Origin: Clostridiales bacterium
Lineage (GTDB): Bacteria; Bacillota; Clostridia; Christensenellales; Aristaeellaceae
Assembly (NCBI GenBank): GCA_012512355.1
Contig: JAAZEI010000200.1
Span: forward strand, 1 to 22,121
Reading direction: 5' to 3'
DNA: 22,121 nt
Below the pieces are notes generated by a model. The model was not told where the DNA came from. It worked only from the letters and a program-made list of their open reading frames with translations, and did not search any database. Shown piece after piece: positions 8,293 through 16,416 of this stretch. A program made the position numbers and the translations under genes. Every line of letters starts with the position of its first letter. Position 1 is the first letter of the stretch.

Positions 8293-9410
8293 AAACGCAT
8301 TATAAGTTACAATATCCTGATTATTTAAACTGCGGCATAAACTTATCAGCTTCTGTCATGAAACATTTTGGTTTAGCAACTGCCCACAACAGTCTATCAA
8401 TTGTTGATGAGGTGTTAAAGGCGGGGAAATACCAAAAGGTCGTTCTGATGCTTTTTGATGGGATGGGCATGGATGCTTTGAAGCGTCACCTGTCAACTGA
8501 CTCCTTTCTTAAAGATAATATGCTGATGACGCTATCTGCTGTTTTTCCTTCTACAACAACTGCCGCGACCACCAGCATGATCACAGGACTCACACCGGGT
8601 GAGCACGGCTGGATAGGCTGGACAATATACTTCAAGACGCTTAAAAAGAGTATTGATATTTATTGGAACACTATACAGTTCACCAAAGAAGCTGCTGCTG
8701 ATTTCCCGGTTGCTTCAACACTTTTTCCTTATGAAGCCATAACAGATTTGATACAACAATCAGGATTGGCTGATGGCCAGGTTATATCGCCTTTCAATGG
8801 TCTCATTGTTCATAATTTAAATGAATTGTTTATGAGAACAAAGCAACTGCTTCAAGAAACTAAGAAGCGTTATATTTATGTATATTGGCCGGAACCCGAC
8901 AAACAAATGCATCAATATGGCTGTGATCATGCTTTGGTGAACCAATCAATCCTGAGCATTGAAAGAGGCCTCATTGATCTTCAGGCAAGTTTGGGACCGG
9001 ATGATGTCATATTTGTAACAGCAGACCATGGCTTAGTGGATTCAAAACCGGACTTCTTCGAGGACTTTCCAACTCTTGAGAATATGCTCCTGATGCCTCC
9101 GGTTGTTGAGCCGCGAGCCGCGGCGTTATTTGTAAAAAAAGAGCACATTTCGAATTTTCCTGCCGCTTTTCACGGCGCTTTTGGGGATCATTATATTCTC
9201 ATGACAAAAAAACAAGCCCTTTCATCGGGTTTATTTGGGACGGGACCCTATAGGGAAGAGCTAAGAGATATGATAGGAGATTATTTTGCAGTAGCTGTCA
9301 AAGAATATGCTCTTTATCAAAAGCATTCACATTGTAAATTGCTGGGCATGCACGCTGGATTAACGGAGCAAGAGATGAAAGTGCCTCTGATTGTAATCAG
9401 AGGCACATAA
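8289..9410 (+). CDS. Alkaline-phosphatase-superfamily phosphodiesterase/nucleotide pyrophosphatase-like protein
   Basis: A 373-residue protein of the type I phosphodiesterase family, which hydrolyses phosphodiester or pyrophosphate bonds with two zinc ions. The ligands are all visible: D57 in LFDGMGMD, probable nucleophile T90 in FPSTTTAATTSMITGLTPGEHG, D204 and H208 in PEPDKQMHQYG, D246 and H247 in VTADHG, and H355 in GMHAGLTEQEMKVPLIV. No signal peptide or membrane segment is seen, so it is probably cytoplasmic. Start is TTG 8289, overlapping the previous stop (TTGA), with AGGGGAG at 8271-8277. Tight coupling to the dehydrogenase-like gene suggests a shared task. The substrate cannot be told: a nucleotide, phosphonate or phospholipid head group are all possible. 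Confidence 0.82.
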   Translation: MKTHYKLQYPDYLNCGINLSASVMKHFGLATAHNSLSIVDEVLKAGKYQKVVLMLFDGMGMDALKRHLSTDSFLKDNMLMTLSAVFPSTTTAATTSMITGLTPGEHGWIGWTIYFKTLKKSIDIYWNTIQFTKEAAADFPVASTLFPYEAITDLIQQSGLADGQVISPFNGLIVHNLNELFMRTKQLLQETKKRYIYVYWPEPDKQMHQYGCDHALVNQSILSIERGLIDLQASLGPDDVIFVTADHGLVDSKPDFFEDFPTLENMLLMPPVVEPRAAALFVKKEHISNFPAAFHGAFGDHYILMTKKQALSSGLFGTGPYREELRDMIGDYFAVAVKEYALYQKHSHCKLLGMHAGLTEQEMKVPLIVIRGT

Positions 9411-9418
9411 GAGTTTTT
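9381..9418 (+). terminator. Intrinsic terminator encoded within the last codons of the phosphodiesterase gene
   Basis: GTGCCTCTGATT (9381-9392) and AATCAGAGGCAC (9395-9406) are perfect 12-bp complementary arms around a 2-nt centre, in practice a 10-bp stem with a 6-nt loop. ATAAGAG and a TTTTTT run follow at 9414-9419. The stem encodes the protein's last nine residues (VPLIVIRGT). It ends the GntR-to-phosphodiesterase operon just before the convergent apbE gene. In the opposite direction the U-tract is poor, so it may only partly stop the minus-strand operon. Confidence 0.85.
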
Positions 9419-10503
9419 TATTCGGCAGGGTTTGTTGCACCAAGCGATCTGGCGGTATTTTTTATTCCTTCTGTCATCATAACACGCCTGTCATTGAGTA
9501 TCCAGACGGCCTCAACACCAGTGAGACTATCTACAAGCGCTTTGCCCTCTTCATAAGGGACGAGAAAAACAGCGGTGGAAAGTAAATCTGCATAACCTGA
9601 ATCTTCGGTAATGATGGTCACCGAACGCATGAAATCTGTTGGCATTAACGTCTCAGGGGAGAGGATATGGTGGTATCGTTTTCCTTGATAAATAAAATAT
9701 CGCTGATAATCACCGCTGGTAACAACAGAAACATTATGAAGAAATAACACTTCCATTAGATCGGTGTTAGCACTTGAAAGGATGGCGCCATCAGGATCCT
9801 GTATAGAGACACCCCAGTTCTTTCGGCCATCCATTGGGGCGTCACCCAAACGGATGTTACCGCCCGCGTTGATAAAAAACGATGTCATATCACTTTTGAG
9901 CATCTCTTGAGCAACAAGCTCTGTCGCATATCCTTTTGCAATTGCTCCCAGATTTATTTTTAAATCTGGGTCAGTTATATTTACAGTCAAATTCGCCTCG
10001 TCAAGCACTATGTCATCTATGTTGGTGTGTGCATTTGCTCTTGACAGTTTTTCTATATCAGGCAAATATGCTTTGGTGGCATCCAGTTCTGCTTCCGCTC
10101 TGGCATCGTGCCAAAGGTTAATGACAGATCCCAGTGCTATGTTGAACTGACCTGAGACCAGCGGATAAATCTCCTTTGAATACTTGATGATATTAAAAAG
10201 TGGTTTAGGGACAGTGAGCGGTCTTTTTTCATCAGAATGATTGAGAACATAGACATTATTGATTCCTTCGTAGCTATGGTAGTTATCAAACATGCGGTGA
10301 TATTCTCTAAATGATGCTTCCGCTTCACTTGTAACTTTATCGAAAGTTTCTTTGCTTTGTGCAAACCCCTGGATTGTAATAACCGTATCAAAAGTTCCAA
10401 AGAAGGACATGGTATATTTATCGTATTTTTTGACTGCAGCACAAGAACTGAGAAGAATTAAGCAAAGACAAAACACCAAAGAAAAACTTACGAATCGTTT
10501 CAT
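9418..10503 (-). CDS. apbE: FAD:protein FMN transferase, ApbE lipoprotein
   Basis: ApbE attaches FMN from FAD to a threonine of extracytoplasmic redox subunits such as RnfG, RnfD or NqrC. The N-terminus is a lipoprotein signal (MKRF, hydrophobic run, lipobox LSSC), placing the enzyme on the outer face of the membrane. Family motifs are MSFFGTFDTVITI, INLGAIAKGYATELV, INAGGNIRLGD, VVTSGDYQRYF, GKRYHHILSPETLMPTD and ADLLSTAVFLV. ATG 10503 was chosen because GGGGG stands 5 nt upstream and the signal peptide begins there. An in-frame ATG at 10515 overlaps the era stop (TAATG) and would add four residues. No target flavoprotein gene lies in the window. Confidence 0.92.
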   Translation of the reverse strand: MKRFVSFSLVFCLCLILLSSCAAVKKYDKYTMSFFGTFDTVITIQGFAQSKETFDKVTSEAEASFREYHRMFDNYHSYEGINNVYVLNHSDEKRPLTVPKPLFNIIKYSKEIYPLVSGQFNIALGSVINLWHDARAEAELDATKAYLPDIEKLSRANAHTNIDDIVLDEANLTVNITDPDLKINLGAIAKGYATELVAQEMLKSDMTSFFINAGGNIRLGDAPMDGRKNWGVSIQDPDGAILSSANTDLMEVLFLHNVSVVTSGDYQRYFIYQGKRYHHILSPETLMPTDFMRSVTIITEDSGYADLLSTAVFLVPYEEGKALVDSLTGVEAVWILNDRRVMMTEGIKNTARSLGATNPAE

Positions 10504-10514
10504 AAAAACCCCCA

Positions 10515-11417
10515 TTAATCCCAATATCCTAAAGATTTGAGGTCATTGTTGTTATCCATCCAGCCGGTGCGTACTTTGACCCAAAGCTGTAAATTAACAT
10601 GTGTATGAAGCAGTTTTTCTATATCAATTCTTGATTGAGATCCTATTTTTTGAAGCATCTCACCCTTTTTCCCGATAATAATGCTCTTATGTGAGTTTCG
10701 TTCACAATAAATATCAGCATGAATTTCGCTTAAATCTTCTCGTATTTCTTTGACGGATAAAACTTCTACCCCAATCCCGTGCGGTACTTCTTCTCGAAGA
10801 TTAAGCAAGGCTTTTTCACGGATAATTTCTGCTATCATGGCTCGTTCGCTCTGATCGGTCCAAATATCACCAGGGTAATATTGTGGTCCCAGAGGCAATT
10901 CTTCTCTTATTTTTTGCATTAGAAGTTCGATTCCTTCTCCGGTCTTTGCGCTGATAGGGAGCATCATATCAAAACCGGATTCAGCAAAAGAGGAGAGAAT
11001 GGGAAGGAGTTCCTGAGGGTGGAGCAAATCTGTTTTATTGAGCAGCAAAAACTTTGGGATATTATATTCTTTATAGGCAGCTGCAAACTCATGGTCAGCT
11101 TCACGAGGTCTGCTGGCATCGATGAGCAAGCATAATATATCAATGCCCTGAACAGCATTTTCAATTGTTTTCACCATATACTGACCCAACTTAGTGTTTG
11201 GTTTATGAAAGCCGGGGGTATCGACAAATATAATTTGAGAATGCTCATCACCAATAATTCCGAGTATCTTGTTTCTGGTTGTTTGGGGCTTAGGAGATAC
11301 GATAGATACCTTTTCTCCAACCAAGTGATTAATCAGCGTAGATTTTCCAACATTGGGGCGGCCTACTATGGCTACAAATCCGGAATGAAAGTTATCAGGT
11401 TTGAGTGAATTTGTCAT
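10515..11417 (-). CDS. era: GTPase Era
   Basis: Essential GTPase that binds the 3' end of 16S rRNA during 30S assembly. The 300-residue protein has G1 GRPNVGKS (19-26), G2 threonines in KPQTTRNK, G3 DTPG (66-69), G4 NKTD (127-130), G5 SAK (156-158) and a C-terminal KH domain with the GKKGEMLQKIG loop. Its ATG overlaps the stop codon of the ybeY-cdd gene (ATGA), giving strong translational coupling. In many Bacillota recO follows era; here apbE does. Confidence 0.97.
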   Translation of the reverse strand: MTNSLKPDNFHSGFVAIVGRPNVGKSTLINHLVGEKVSIVSPKPQTTRNKILGIIGDEHSQIIFVDTPGFHKPNTKLGQYMVKTIENAVQGIDILCLLIDASRPREADHEFAAAYKEYNIPKFLLLNKTDLLHPQELLPILSSFAESGFDMMLPISAKTGEGIELLMQKIREELPLGPQYYPGDIWTDQSERAMIAEIIREKALLNLREEVPHGIGVEVLSVKEIREDLSEIHADIYCERNSHKSIIIGKKGEMLQKIGSQSRIDIEKLLHTHVNLQLWVKVRTGWMDNNNDLKSLGYWD

Positions 11418-12316
11418 TCGCTGTCCTTTCCAAGAAATTCCTGTACGCCGCTGGAAGGTGAAAAACTATGAGGTAGAAGTTCTTTTAAAGTTGATTCTAC
11501 TACTTCACCATCTCCCCAAGTCACCAATATGCGTAAATCTTCACAAAACTCACTAAGTACCTGCCTGCAAGCTCCGCAGGGCCATGGCGGCATGGACTGG
11601 GCTGCAATGGCAATGACTGTGAATTGTTTAGCACCTTCACTGACTGCTTTAAAGATAGCAGTACGTTCAGCGCAGTTGGTTAAACCGTAAGAAGCGTTTT
11701 CTACATTGCATCCTGTATACAACCTGCCATCTTCTGACTGAAGACAGGCTCCCCCTTGAAATTTTGAATAGGGGACATAAGCCTCTGTCATGGCTTTGCG
11801 AGCTAATTCCAATAATTTTGCATCATCATTCTTGAATTGTCCCATGGCATTCATAACTTGTTCTTCTTTTCTACGCATAATTATTTTATCCGCCTCTCTG
11901 AGATGATCATATCCGAATAAATGAAAAAGACCATGCACAAGCAAGTAGCAAAGTTCTCTTTCAAAGGAATGTCCAAAATTTTGTGCCTGGACTGCAGCGC
12001 GATCTGTTGAAATAATGATGTCACCGATATAATAAGCCTGATTCGCTGTATCCCATTCCTCTGCGAAGAGGTGTTCTGCATTTCCTGCCAGAAAACCTTC
12101 GGGATATAAAATGCTAGGAAAGCTTAATACATCCGTTGTGCAGGCAATTCCTCTGTAGATCTCATTAATATTTTTAATGCTTTCATCGTTTGATAGTTCC
12201 AGTTGAACCAAAGGAGGGAAAGTAATATTTTCAATTGACTGGGCAGTATTGCAAACTGTTTTGAGCAGATCTAAGGAGACTTTTTTACAAGCAGAGCCCG
12301 TCACCAATAACTTCAA
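11414..12316 (-). CDS. ybeY-cdd: Fusion of endoribonuclease YbeY and cytidine deaminase
   Basis: One 300-residue frame carries two enzymes. Residues 1-158 are YbeY, a zinc endoribonuclease for 16S rRNA 3'-end maturation and ribosome quality control: INEIYRGIACTTDVLSFP, YYIGDIIIS and the zinc motif HGLFHLFGYDH (H128, H132, H138). Residues about 163-300 are a tetramer-type cytidine deaminase that turns cytidine into uridine: AYVPYSKF, GCNVENASYGLTNCAERTA (zinc C215, catalytic E217) and PWPCGACRQVL (C247, C250). Both active sites look complete. The join falls in RRKEEQVMNAMGQFKNDDAKLLE with almost no linker. Bacillota usually encode ybeY, dgkA and cdd separately in this place. Start TTG 12316 overlaps the pgpH stop; a GAGGGTG site lies upstream. 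Confidence 0.93.
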   Translation of the reverse strand: MKLLVTGSACKKVSLDLLKTVCNTAQSIENITFPPLVQLELSNDESIKNINEIYRGIACTTDVLSFPSILYPEGFLAGNAEHLFAEEWDTANQAYYIGDIIISTDRAAVQAQNFGHSFERELCYLLVHGLFHLFGYDHLREADKIIMRRKEEQVMNAMGQFKNDDAKLLELARKAMTEAYVPYSKFQGGACLQSEDGRLYTGCNVENASYGLTNCAERTAIFKAVSEGAKQFTVIAIAAQSMPPWPCGACRQVLSEFCEDLRILVTWGDGEVVESTLKELLPHSFSPSSGVQEFLGKDSE

Positions 12317-14526
12317 TGCTTTTCACCCTCTGTCGGTTTAACCAGTGCAGGGGATGGTTTGGGAGCGCTTAAACTGGACAGTACCCTGGATAAAGGCGAA
12401 TGTTTTTCTTTATCCGGGTAGTCAATTCGTTCGTGGAAGATGCCGTGAATCACCTGGGCGCAAGTATCTCTGATGGTATAAAGGTCCTTAAAGCTTAAAG
12501 GAGCATTGCTTAACAAATCACTGTCAAGCTTTGATTTGATGAGTTTCCATATAAAAGCTTTAATTTCTTCAGGGGTTGGACTGCTGAGCGTGCGTACTGC
12601 CGCCTCGATGGTGTCACACAGCATGACAATCGCCGCCTCTGCGCTTTGAGGTGGGATGCCATCATAGCGAAAAGAAGAATCATCATCAGGTTCACCGGCT
12701 TTTGAGTAAAAGTATGCTACCAGTGAATTACCATGGTGCTGTTCTACAATTTGCAGCAGTTCTTTAGGCAGTCGATATTGCTTGCCCAAGGTCATGCCGT
12801 CGCGAACATGAGAAGTGATAATAGCTGCGGATACCGCAGGATCAGTTTGATCGTGAAGATTTCCTGTGCCGATTTGATTCTCTTTAAAATAATGGGGTCT
12901 CTTCAATTTACCGATATCATGATAGTATCCTCCGACTCTTGCAAGCAAAGCATTGGCTCCGATCGCTTCTGCCGACGCTTCTGCCATGTTGGCGATGAGA
13001 ATACAGTGATGGTAGGTGCCCGGAGCCTCCAGCAATAGCCGCCTTAAAAGCGGATGGTTTGGATTGCTTAATTCCATCAGGCGATTATAAGTCGGAAGAT
13101 TAAAAAGTGATTCTAAAACCGATTGTACCGCGATGCATAAGATAGTAGCTATTGCGGCAGCCCCGCCGGCATACAGAGAACGTTCAAGATAAGTTGTGGA
13201 GCTTGAGTTATTGATGAGCCCAAAGCCCAGGACAATAAATAGGTTGATTAACACAGCTACGCTTCCTGCGAGCAGTATAGGGGATCGCTGTCGCTTCGTA
13301 CCTCTTAATACGATGGCTGCTGCCGTCCCTGAAACAAGTGAACATACAAATATTGTCACAAAGTCTGAGTTGGTTGTATTGGTTGCGCTCAATAGGATTA
13401 GTGATGAAATTAAACTCGAGAATGCATTAATGATAACAGCCGGCATGGTACCAATTGTTATTGATAAAAGCATTGCTGCGACAATAACCGGTGTAATATA
13501 TATCATCTGTATGCTTTTTGCCAAATTACTCAGTAAAATAACAAATAAAAGCATGATAAATATAATAGACAGAAGCCGATGGTCATCAAATAGCTGAGGA
13601 TGAACCAAATACATAAGAACCATCATCACCGCAAAGGCGGATATCGCAACCAATAAAGAGCCGCCATAAAGTTTAAAATCGATATTCTTGTCATCGAGCA
13701 GTCCCAGTTCACGAAGCATTGCGATTTGGTTTGCCTTAACGCGCCCTTCACCCCGAACAACAATGCTTTGACCCTGTTTATAAATAACAGGGTCAACAGC
13801 TTTCATGGCGGCTTCTCTTGCTGCTTGCGTTTGTTCTTGATCGATAACCATGTTGGGGGCAATAACCGCATTTAAAGTCGGCAAAACAACATTTTGAAGC
13901 AAGCCTACATTTGTTTTATAGCCAACAATCTGCATAATGCTATTAATTGCTATATTTTCCTGACCCTGGCTCACGTGTCCCTGCATAGTGTTTTTAATGG
14001 AACTTCGCAAAGCGGTGATAAGTTCATCATATTGAGCGGGAGTAGCATTCATCAAGGTGACCAACTGATAGTCCCGTAAGTTGATCAAAGTGAGCATGCT
14101 CGCCGCATAAGAAAGCTCGTCTTGAGTATATTGTCTGGAAGAATTGTAGTCAGGTAAGTTTTCTGCATACTGTCGAACCCCGGATAGTTGGGTAAAGACA
14201 TTGTCTGCTGCTATAAGAACTTGTTCGGTAATACCATCTGCGAATTTGTACATCGGCGTAACTGCAGCCGCAGCCAGTTCACGGTTTGACTGGGTACTAA
14301 TCTCATCTTCTAAATCTCTTGTGGCAAATATTGTATAACCAGGGACCATTCCGACACTTAAATCATATCGTTTGGGTGATATTGATACAATAAAACTTAG
14401 AAGCACCAGAAAGGTACCCAAGCCCATAATAACATTGCGTTTTAATTTTCTGGAGACGGCAGGAGCTGTGTTATCTAATTTAGTCTTTATGCCATTTTTT
14501 TTCTTTACGCGGCTCAACTTATTCAT
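12313..14526 (-). CDS. pgpH: Cyclic-di-AMP phosphodiesterase PgpH (7TM-HD protein, YqfF type)
   Basis: Membrane enzyme that hydrolyses c-di-AMP to pApA. The 737 residues divide into a cytoplasmic Lys/Arg-rich tail (1-30), one membrane segment (about 31-50), an extracytoplasmic 7TMR-HDED-type domain (about 51-285), a multi-pass membrane block (about 288-475), and a cytoplasmic HD domain. The HD metal ligands are present: H506 or H507 in GTYHH, H536-D537 in GYYHDIGKLKRP, H573 in TSHVRDG, H597/H598 in EQHHG and D638 in CDTIEAA. ATG 14526 overlaps the phoH stop (ATGA). Gene order phoH-pgpH-ybeY is typical. The C-terminal tail is Ser/Pro-rich and probably disordered. Confidence 0.95.
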   Translation of the reverse strand: MNKLSRVKKKNGIKTKLDNTAPAVSRKLKRNVIMGLGTFLVLLSFIVSISPKRYDLSVGMVPGYTIFATRDLEDEISTQSNRELAAAAVTPMYKFADGITEQVLIAADNVFTQLSGVRQYAENLPDYNSSRQYTQDELSYAASMLTLINLRDYQLVTLMNATPAQYDELITALRSSIKNTMQGHVSQGQENIAINSIMQIVGYKTNVGLLQNVVLPTLNAVIAPNMVIDQEQTQAAREAAMKAVDPVIYKQGQSIVVRGEGRVKANQIAMLRELGLLDDKNIDFKLYGGSLLVAISAFAVMMVLMYLVHPQLFDDHRLLSIIFIMLLFVILLSNLAKSIQMIYITPVIVAAMLLSITIGTMPAVIINAFSSLISSLILLSATNTTNSDFVTIFVCSLVSGTAAAIVLRGTKRQRSPILLAGSVAVLINLFIVLGFGLINNSSSTTYLERSLYAGGAAAIATILCIAVQSVLESLFNLPTYNRLMELSNPNHPLLRRLLLEAPGTYHHCILIANMAEASAEAIGANALLARVGGYYHDIGKLKRPHYFKENQIGTGNLHDQTDPAVSAAIITSHVRDGMTLGKQYRLPKELLQIVEQHHGNSLVAYFYSKAGEPDDDSSFRYDGIPPQSAEAAIVMLCDTIEAAVRTLSSPTPEEIKAFIWKLIKSKLDSDLLSNAPLSFKDLYTIRDTCAQVIHGIFHERIDYPDKEKHSPLSRVLSSLSAPKPSPALVKPTEGEKH

Positions 14527-15503
14527 GCCAAGCTCCTATGATTTTGATGCTGTTCATAGGCGCCCACAATACGCTGAACCAAGTCGTTGCGCACAACGTC
14601 AGCTTGGGTTAGATTTACGATGCTCAGACCTTCAACGTCTTTGAGAACTTCACTTGCAATTTTTAAACCTGATTGCCTGTTCTGTGGAAGGTCAATCTGT
14701 GTGAGATCTCCCACAACTACACAACGAGAGTTTTTACCCATACGGGTTAAAAACATTTTCATCTGTTCGCTGCTAGTATTTTGTGCTTCATCAAGTATAA
14801 TAAAGGCATCGTTTAATGTTCGGCCCCGCATAAAAGCAAGTGGCGCTACCTCAATCGTTCCTTTCTCAATAAGGCTGACATAAGCATCTTGACCCATCAA
14901 ATCATATAATGCATCATAAAGCGGACGAAGATAGGGATCTATCTTTTGAGCCATATCACCCGGAAGAAAGCCAAGTTTTTCGCCCGCTTCTACAGCAGGA
15001 CGGGTTAAAATGATGCGCTCAACATCTTTGTTGCGAAGAGCAAGCACAGCAAGCGCAATAGCCAAATAAGTTTTGCCCGTTCCAGCCGGACCTATAGCCA
15101 GAGTTAGTTCGCTGTTGCGCATTGCATTGACATATTCTTGCTGCCCGGCGGTTTTGCAGCAAATTCGCTGACCTCTATAAGTATACGCAACGATATCGTG
15201 AAAAATATCTTCCGCGCTGTCACCATGTCCTTTTAGAACAAGGCTGCAAAGATAGCGCACTGTACTGACATCGATTGACTGACCTTCATAAAGCAAAGAA
15301 ATTAATTTGTCTATTACTTGTTTTGCCAAAGGTTTGGTTCCCTCATTGCCTTGAATGCGAAAACCATTATCTCTTAAAACAATAGACACAGAAAATTCTT
15401 TCTCGATAATATTAATAAATTGATCATTCATTCCAAAAAGGGCTTGATATACATCTAAGTTCTTTAAGGGCATTCCCAAAAGACAAATCATCTCCTTCTG
15501 CAT
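14523..15503 (-). CDS. phoH: PhoH-like ATPase
   Basis: P-loop ATPase of the PhoH/YbeZ family, thought to work with YbeY in RNA handling. Walker A is GPAGTGKT (138-145), Walker B IILDEAQNT (about 235-243), with the helicase-like motif VVVGDLTQIDLP further on. The N-terminal 110 residues form a KH-like RNA-binding region. The longest frame starts at ATG 15503, giving an N-terminus length like Bacillus PhoH, but the best Shine-Dalgarno (AGAAGGAG, 15499-15492) lies inside this frame and a predicted transcript start would leave only about 11 nt of leader. TTG 15479 or ATG 15473 are alternatives. It heads the operon that runs to apbE. Confidence 0.93.
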   Translation of the reverse strand: MQKEMICLLGMPLKNLDVYQALFGMNDQFINIIEKEFSVSIVLRDNGFRIQGNEGTKPLAKQVIDKLISLLYEGQSIDVSTVRYLCSLVLKGHGDSAEDIFHDIVAYTYRGQRICCKTAGQQEYVNAMRNSELTLAIGPAGTGKTYLAIALAVLALRNKDVERIILTRPAVEAGEKLGFLPGDMAQKIDPYLRPLYDALYDLMGQDAYVSLIEKGTIEVAPLAFMRGRTLNDAFIILDEAQNTSSEQMKMFLTRMGKNSRCVVVGDLTQIDLPQNRQSGLKIASEVLKDVEGLSIVNLTQADVVRNDLVQRIVGAYEQHQNHRSLA

Positions 15504-15520
15504 ACGATATATACTGTTAT

Positions 15521-15549
15521 ATTTTACTATACTTAGCTTGCCGAAGCAA
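15521..15549 (-). promoter_or_regulatory. Candidate promoter of the phoH-pgpH-ybeY/cdd-era-apbE operon
   Basis: On the minus strand TTGCTT (15549-15544) is separated by 17 bp from TAAAAT (15526-15521). Transcription would start near 15514. The -35 is one to two bases off consensus, so strength is moderate. The box lies back to back with the glycosyltransferase promoter, with 4 bp between the two -35 elements. Confidence 0.55.
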
Positions 15550-15553
15550 ACTT

Positions 15554-15582
15554 TTGACCCTGCTTTACAAGTATGCTATCAT
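15554..15582 (+). promoter_or_regulatory. Promoter of the glycosyltransferase gene
   Basis: TTGACC (15554-15559), a 17-bp spacer and TATCAT (15577-15582), with an extended -10 TG at 15574-15575. Transcription would start near 15589, which rules out upstream in-frame starts and supports ATG 15608. Confidence 0.65.
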
Positions 15583-15607
15583 TTCTTTAGACAAAAGTGA
15601 GGATGTG

Positions 15608-16414
15608 ATGCCATTGACCAAAGTTATGGTGAGTATTATTATTCCGGTATATAATGCGAGCAGGTATTTATCTGATTGCATGAATAGCATCCTTGACCAG
15701 AACTATAAAGAACTGGAAATTATTTTGATTAATGACGGCAGTCGAGATAATAGTCTGGATCTATGCAAATATTATGCTGAGCTCGACGAGCGTGTATCTT
15801 ATATCGACCAGACTAATGGGGGACCAGGCGCTGCCAGAAATGCAGGTTTGGAACAGGCCACAGGTAAATATCTTCTGTTTTTTGATAGTGATGATTTGGT
15901 GCTTCCTAACACTATAGAAAAGATGGTAAAAGCAATGGACGGCCATGATTTGGCCATTGCTTTGTTTTCACTCAATACATCATCGGGCCAGAGTGTGCGT
16001 GGACTCATTAAGCAAGAGATGTATTTTGATAAGGATGATTTTCTTGAGAAGCTCAGCATATGGCCCGGGGCTTATTATTACAGCGCGCTTTGGAACAAGA
16101 TTTATAAACGCGATATCGTTGAAAAACATCGTATCAGGTTTAGAACTGACTTTATTTGGGGAGAGGACTGTTTGTTTAACATGAACTATTATCTCTATAT
16201 AAACCAAATACATATAGTTGATTTTGTTGTTTATCAATATAATCGAAAAGTCTCCGGTTTATCTTGGGGCTCCGTATTTCAATTGCATAAGGGGCTAAGA
16301 ATCAAGCGCGAGATTTATCGTGCGCTTAAAAAGGTATTTATTCAGGCAGATCAATATCAAAAGTATTTCTGGCAAGTACAAAAGTACATCTTAAATATCA
16401 CTCTGATGGACTGA
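15608..16414 (+). CDS. Family 2 (GT-A fold) glycosyltransferase
   Basis: Soluble glycosyltransferase of about 268 residues. It has the GT2 nucleotide-sugar half: VSIIIPVYNASRYLSDCMNSIL, LEIILINDGSRDNSL, NGGPGAARNAGLEQATGKYLLFFDSDD (DxD-like metal motif) and, further on, the WGEDCLFNMNYYL acceptor-side motif. Start ATG 15608 follows a GAGG site and the predicted transcript start. It ends abruptly after WQVQKYILNITLMD and lacks the longer helical C-terminus of many EpsJ/CpsJ-like relatives, so it may be a short form or trimmed. No other polysaccharide gene is nearby; donor and acceptor are unknown. Its stop lies 2 bp from the convergent methyltransferase gene. Confidence 0.85.
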   Translation: MPLTKVMVSIIIPVYNASRYLSDCMNSILDQNYKELEIILINDGSRDNSLDLCKYYAELDERVSYIDQTNGGPGAARNAGLEQATGKYLLFFDSDDLVLPNTIEKMVKAMDGHDLAIALFSLNTSSGQSVRGLIKQEMYFDKDDFLEKLSIWPGAYYYSALWNKIYKRDIVEKHRIRFRTDFIWGEDCLFNMNYYLYINQIHIVDFVVYQYNRKVSGLSWGSVFQLHKGLRIKREIYRALKKVFIQADQYQKYFWQVQKYILNITLMD

Positions 16415-16416
16415 GC

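Noticed and set aside
13196..13597. Open frame of 133 codons antisense to pgpH, with hydrophobic stretches
   Set aside because: It mirrors the transmembrane segments of PgpH, whose codons give hydrophobic reverse translations. No ribosome binding site was seen.
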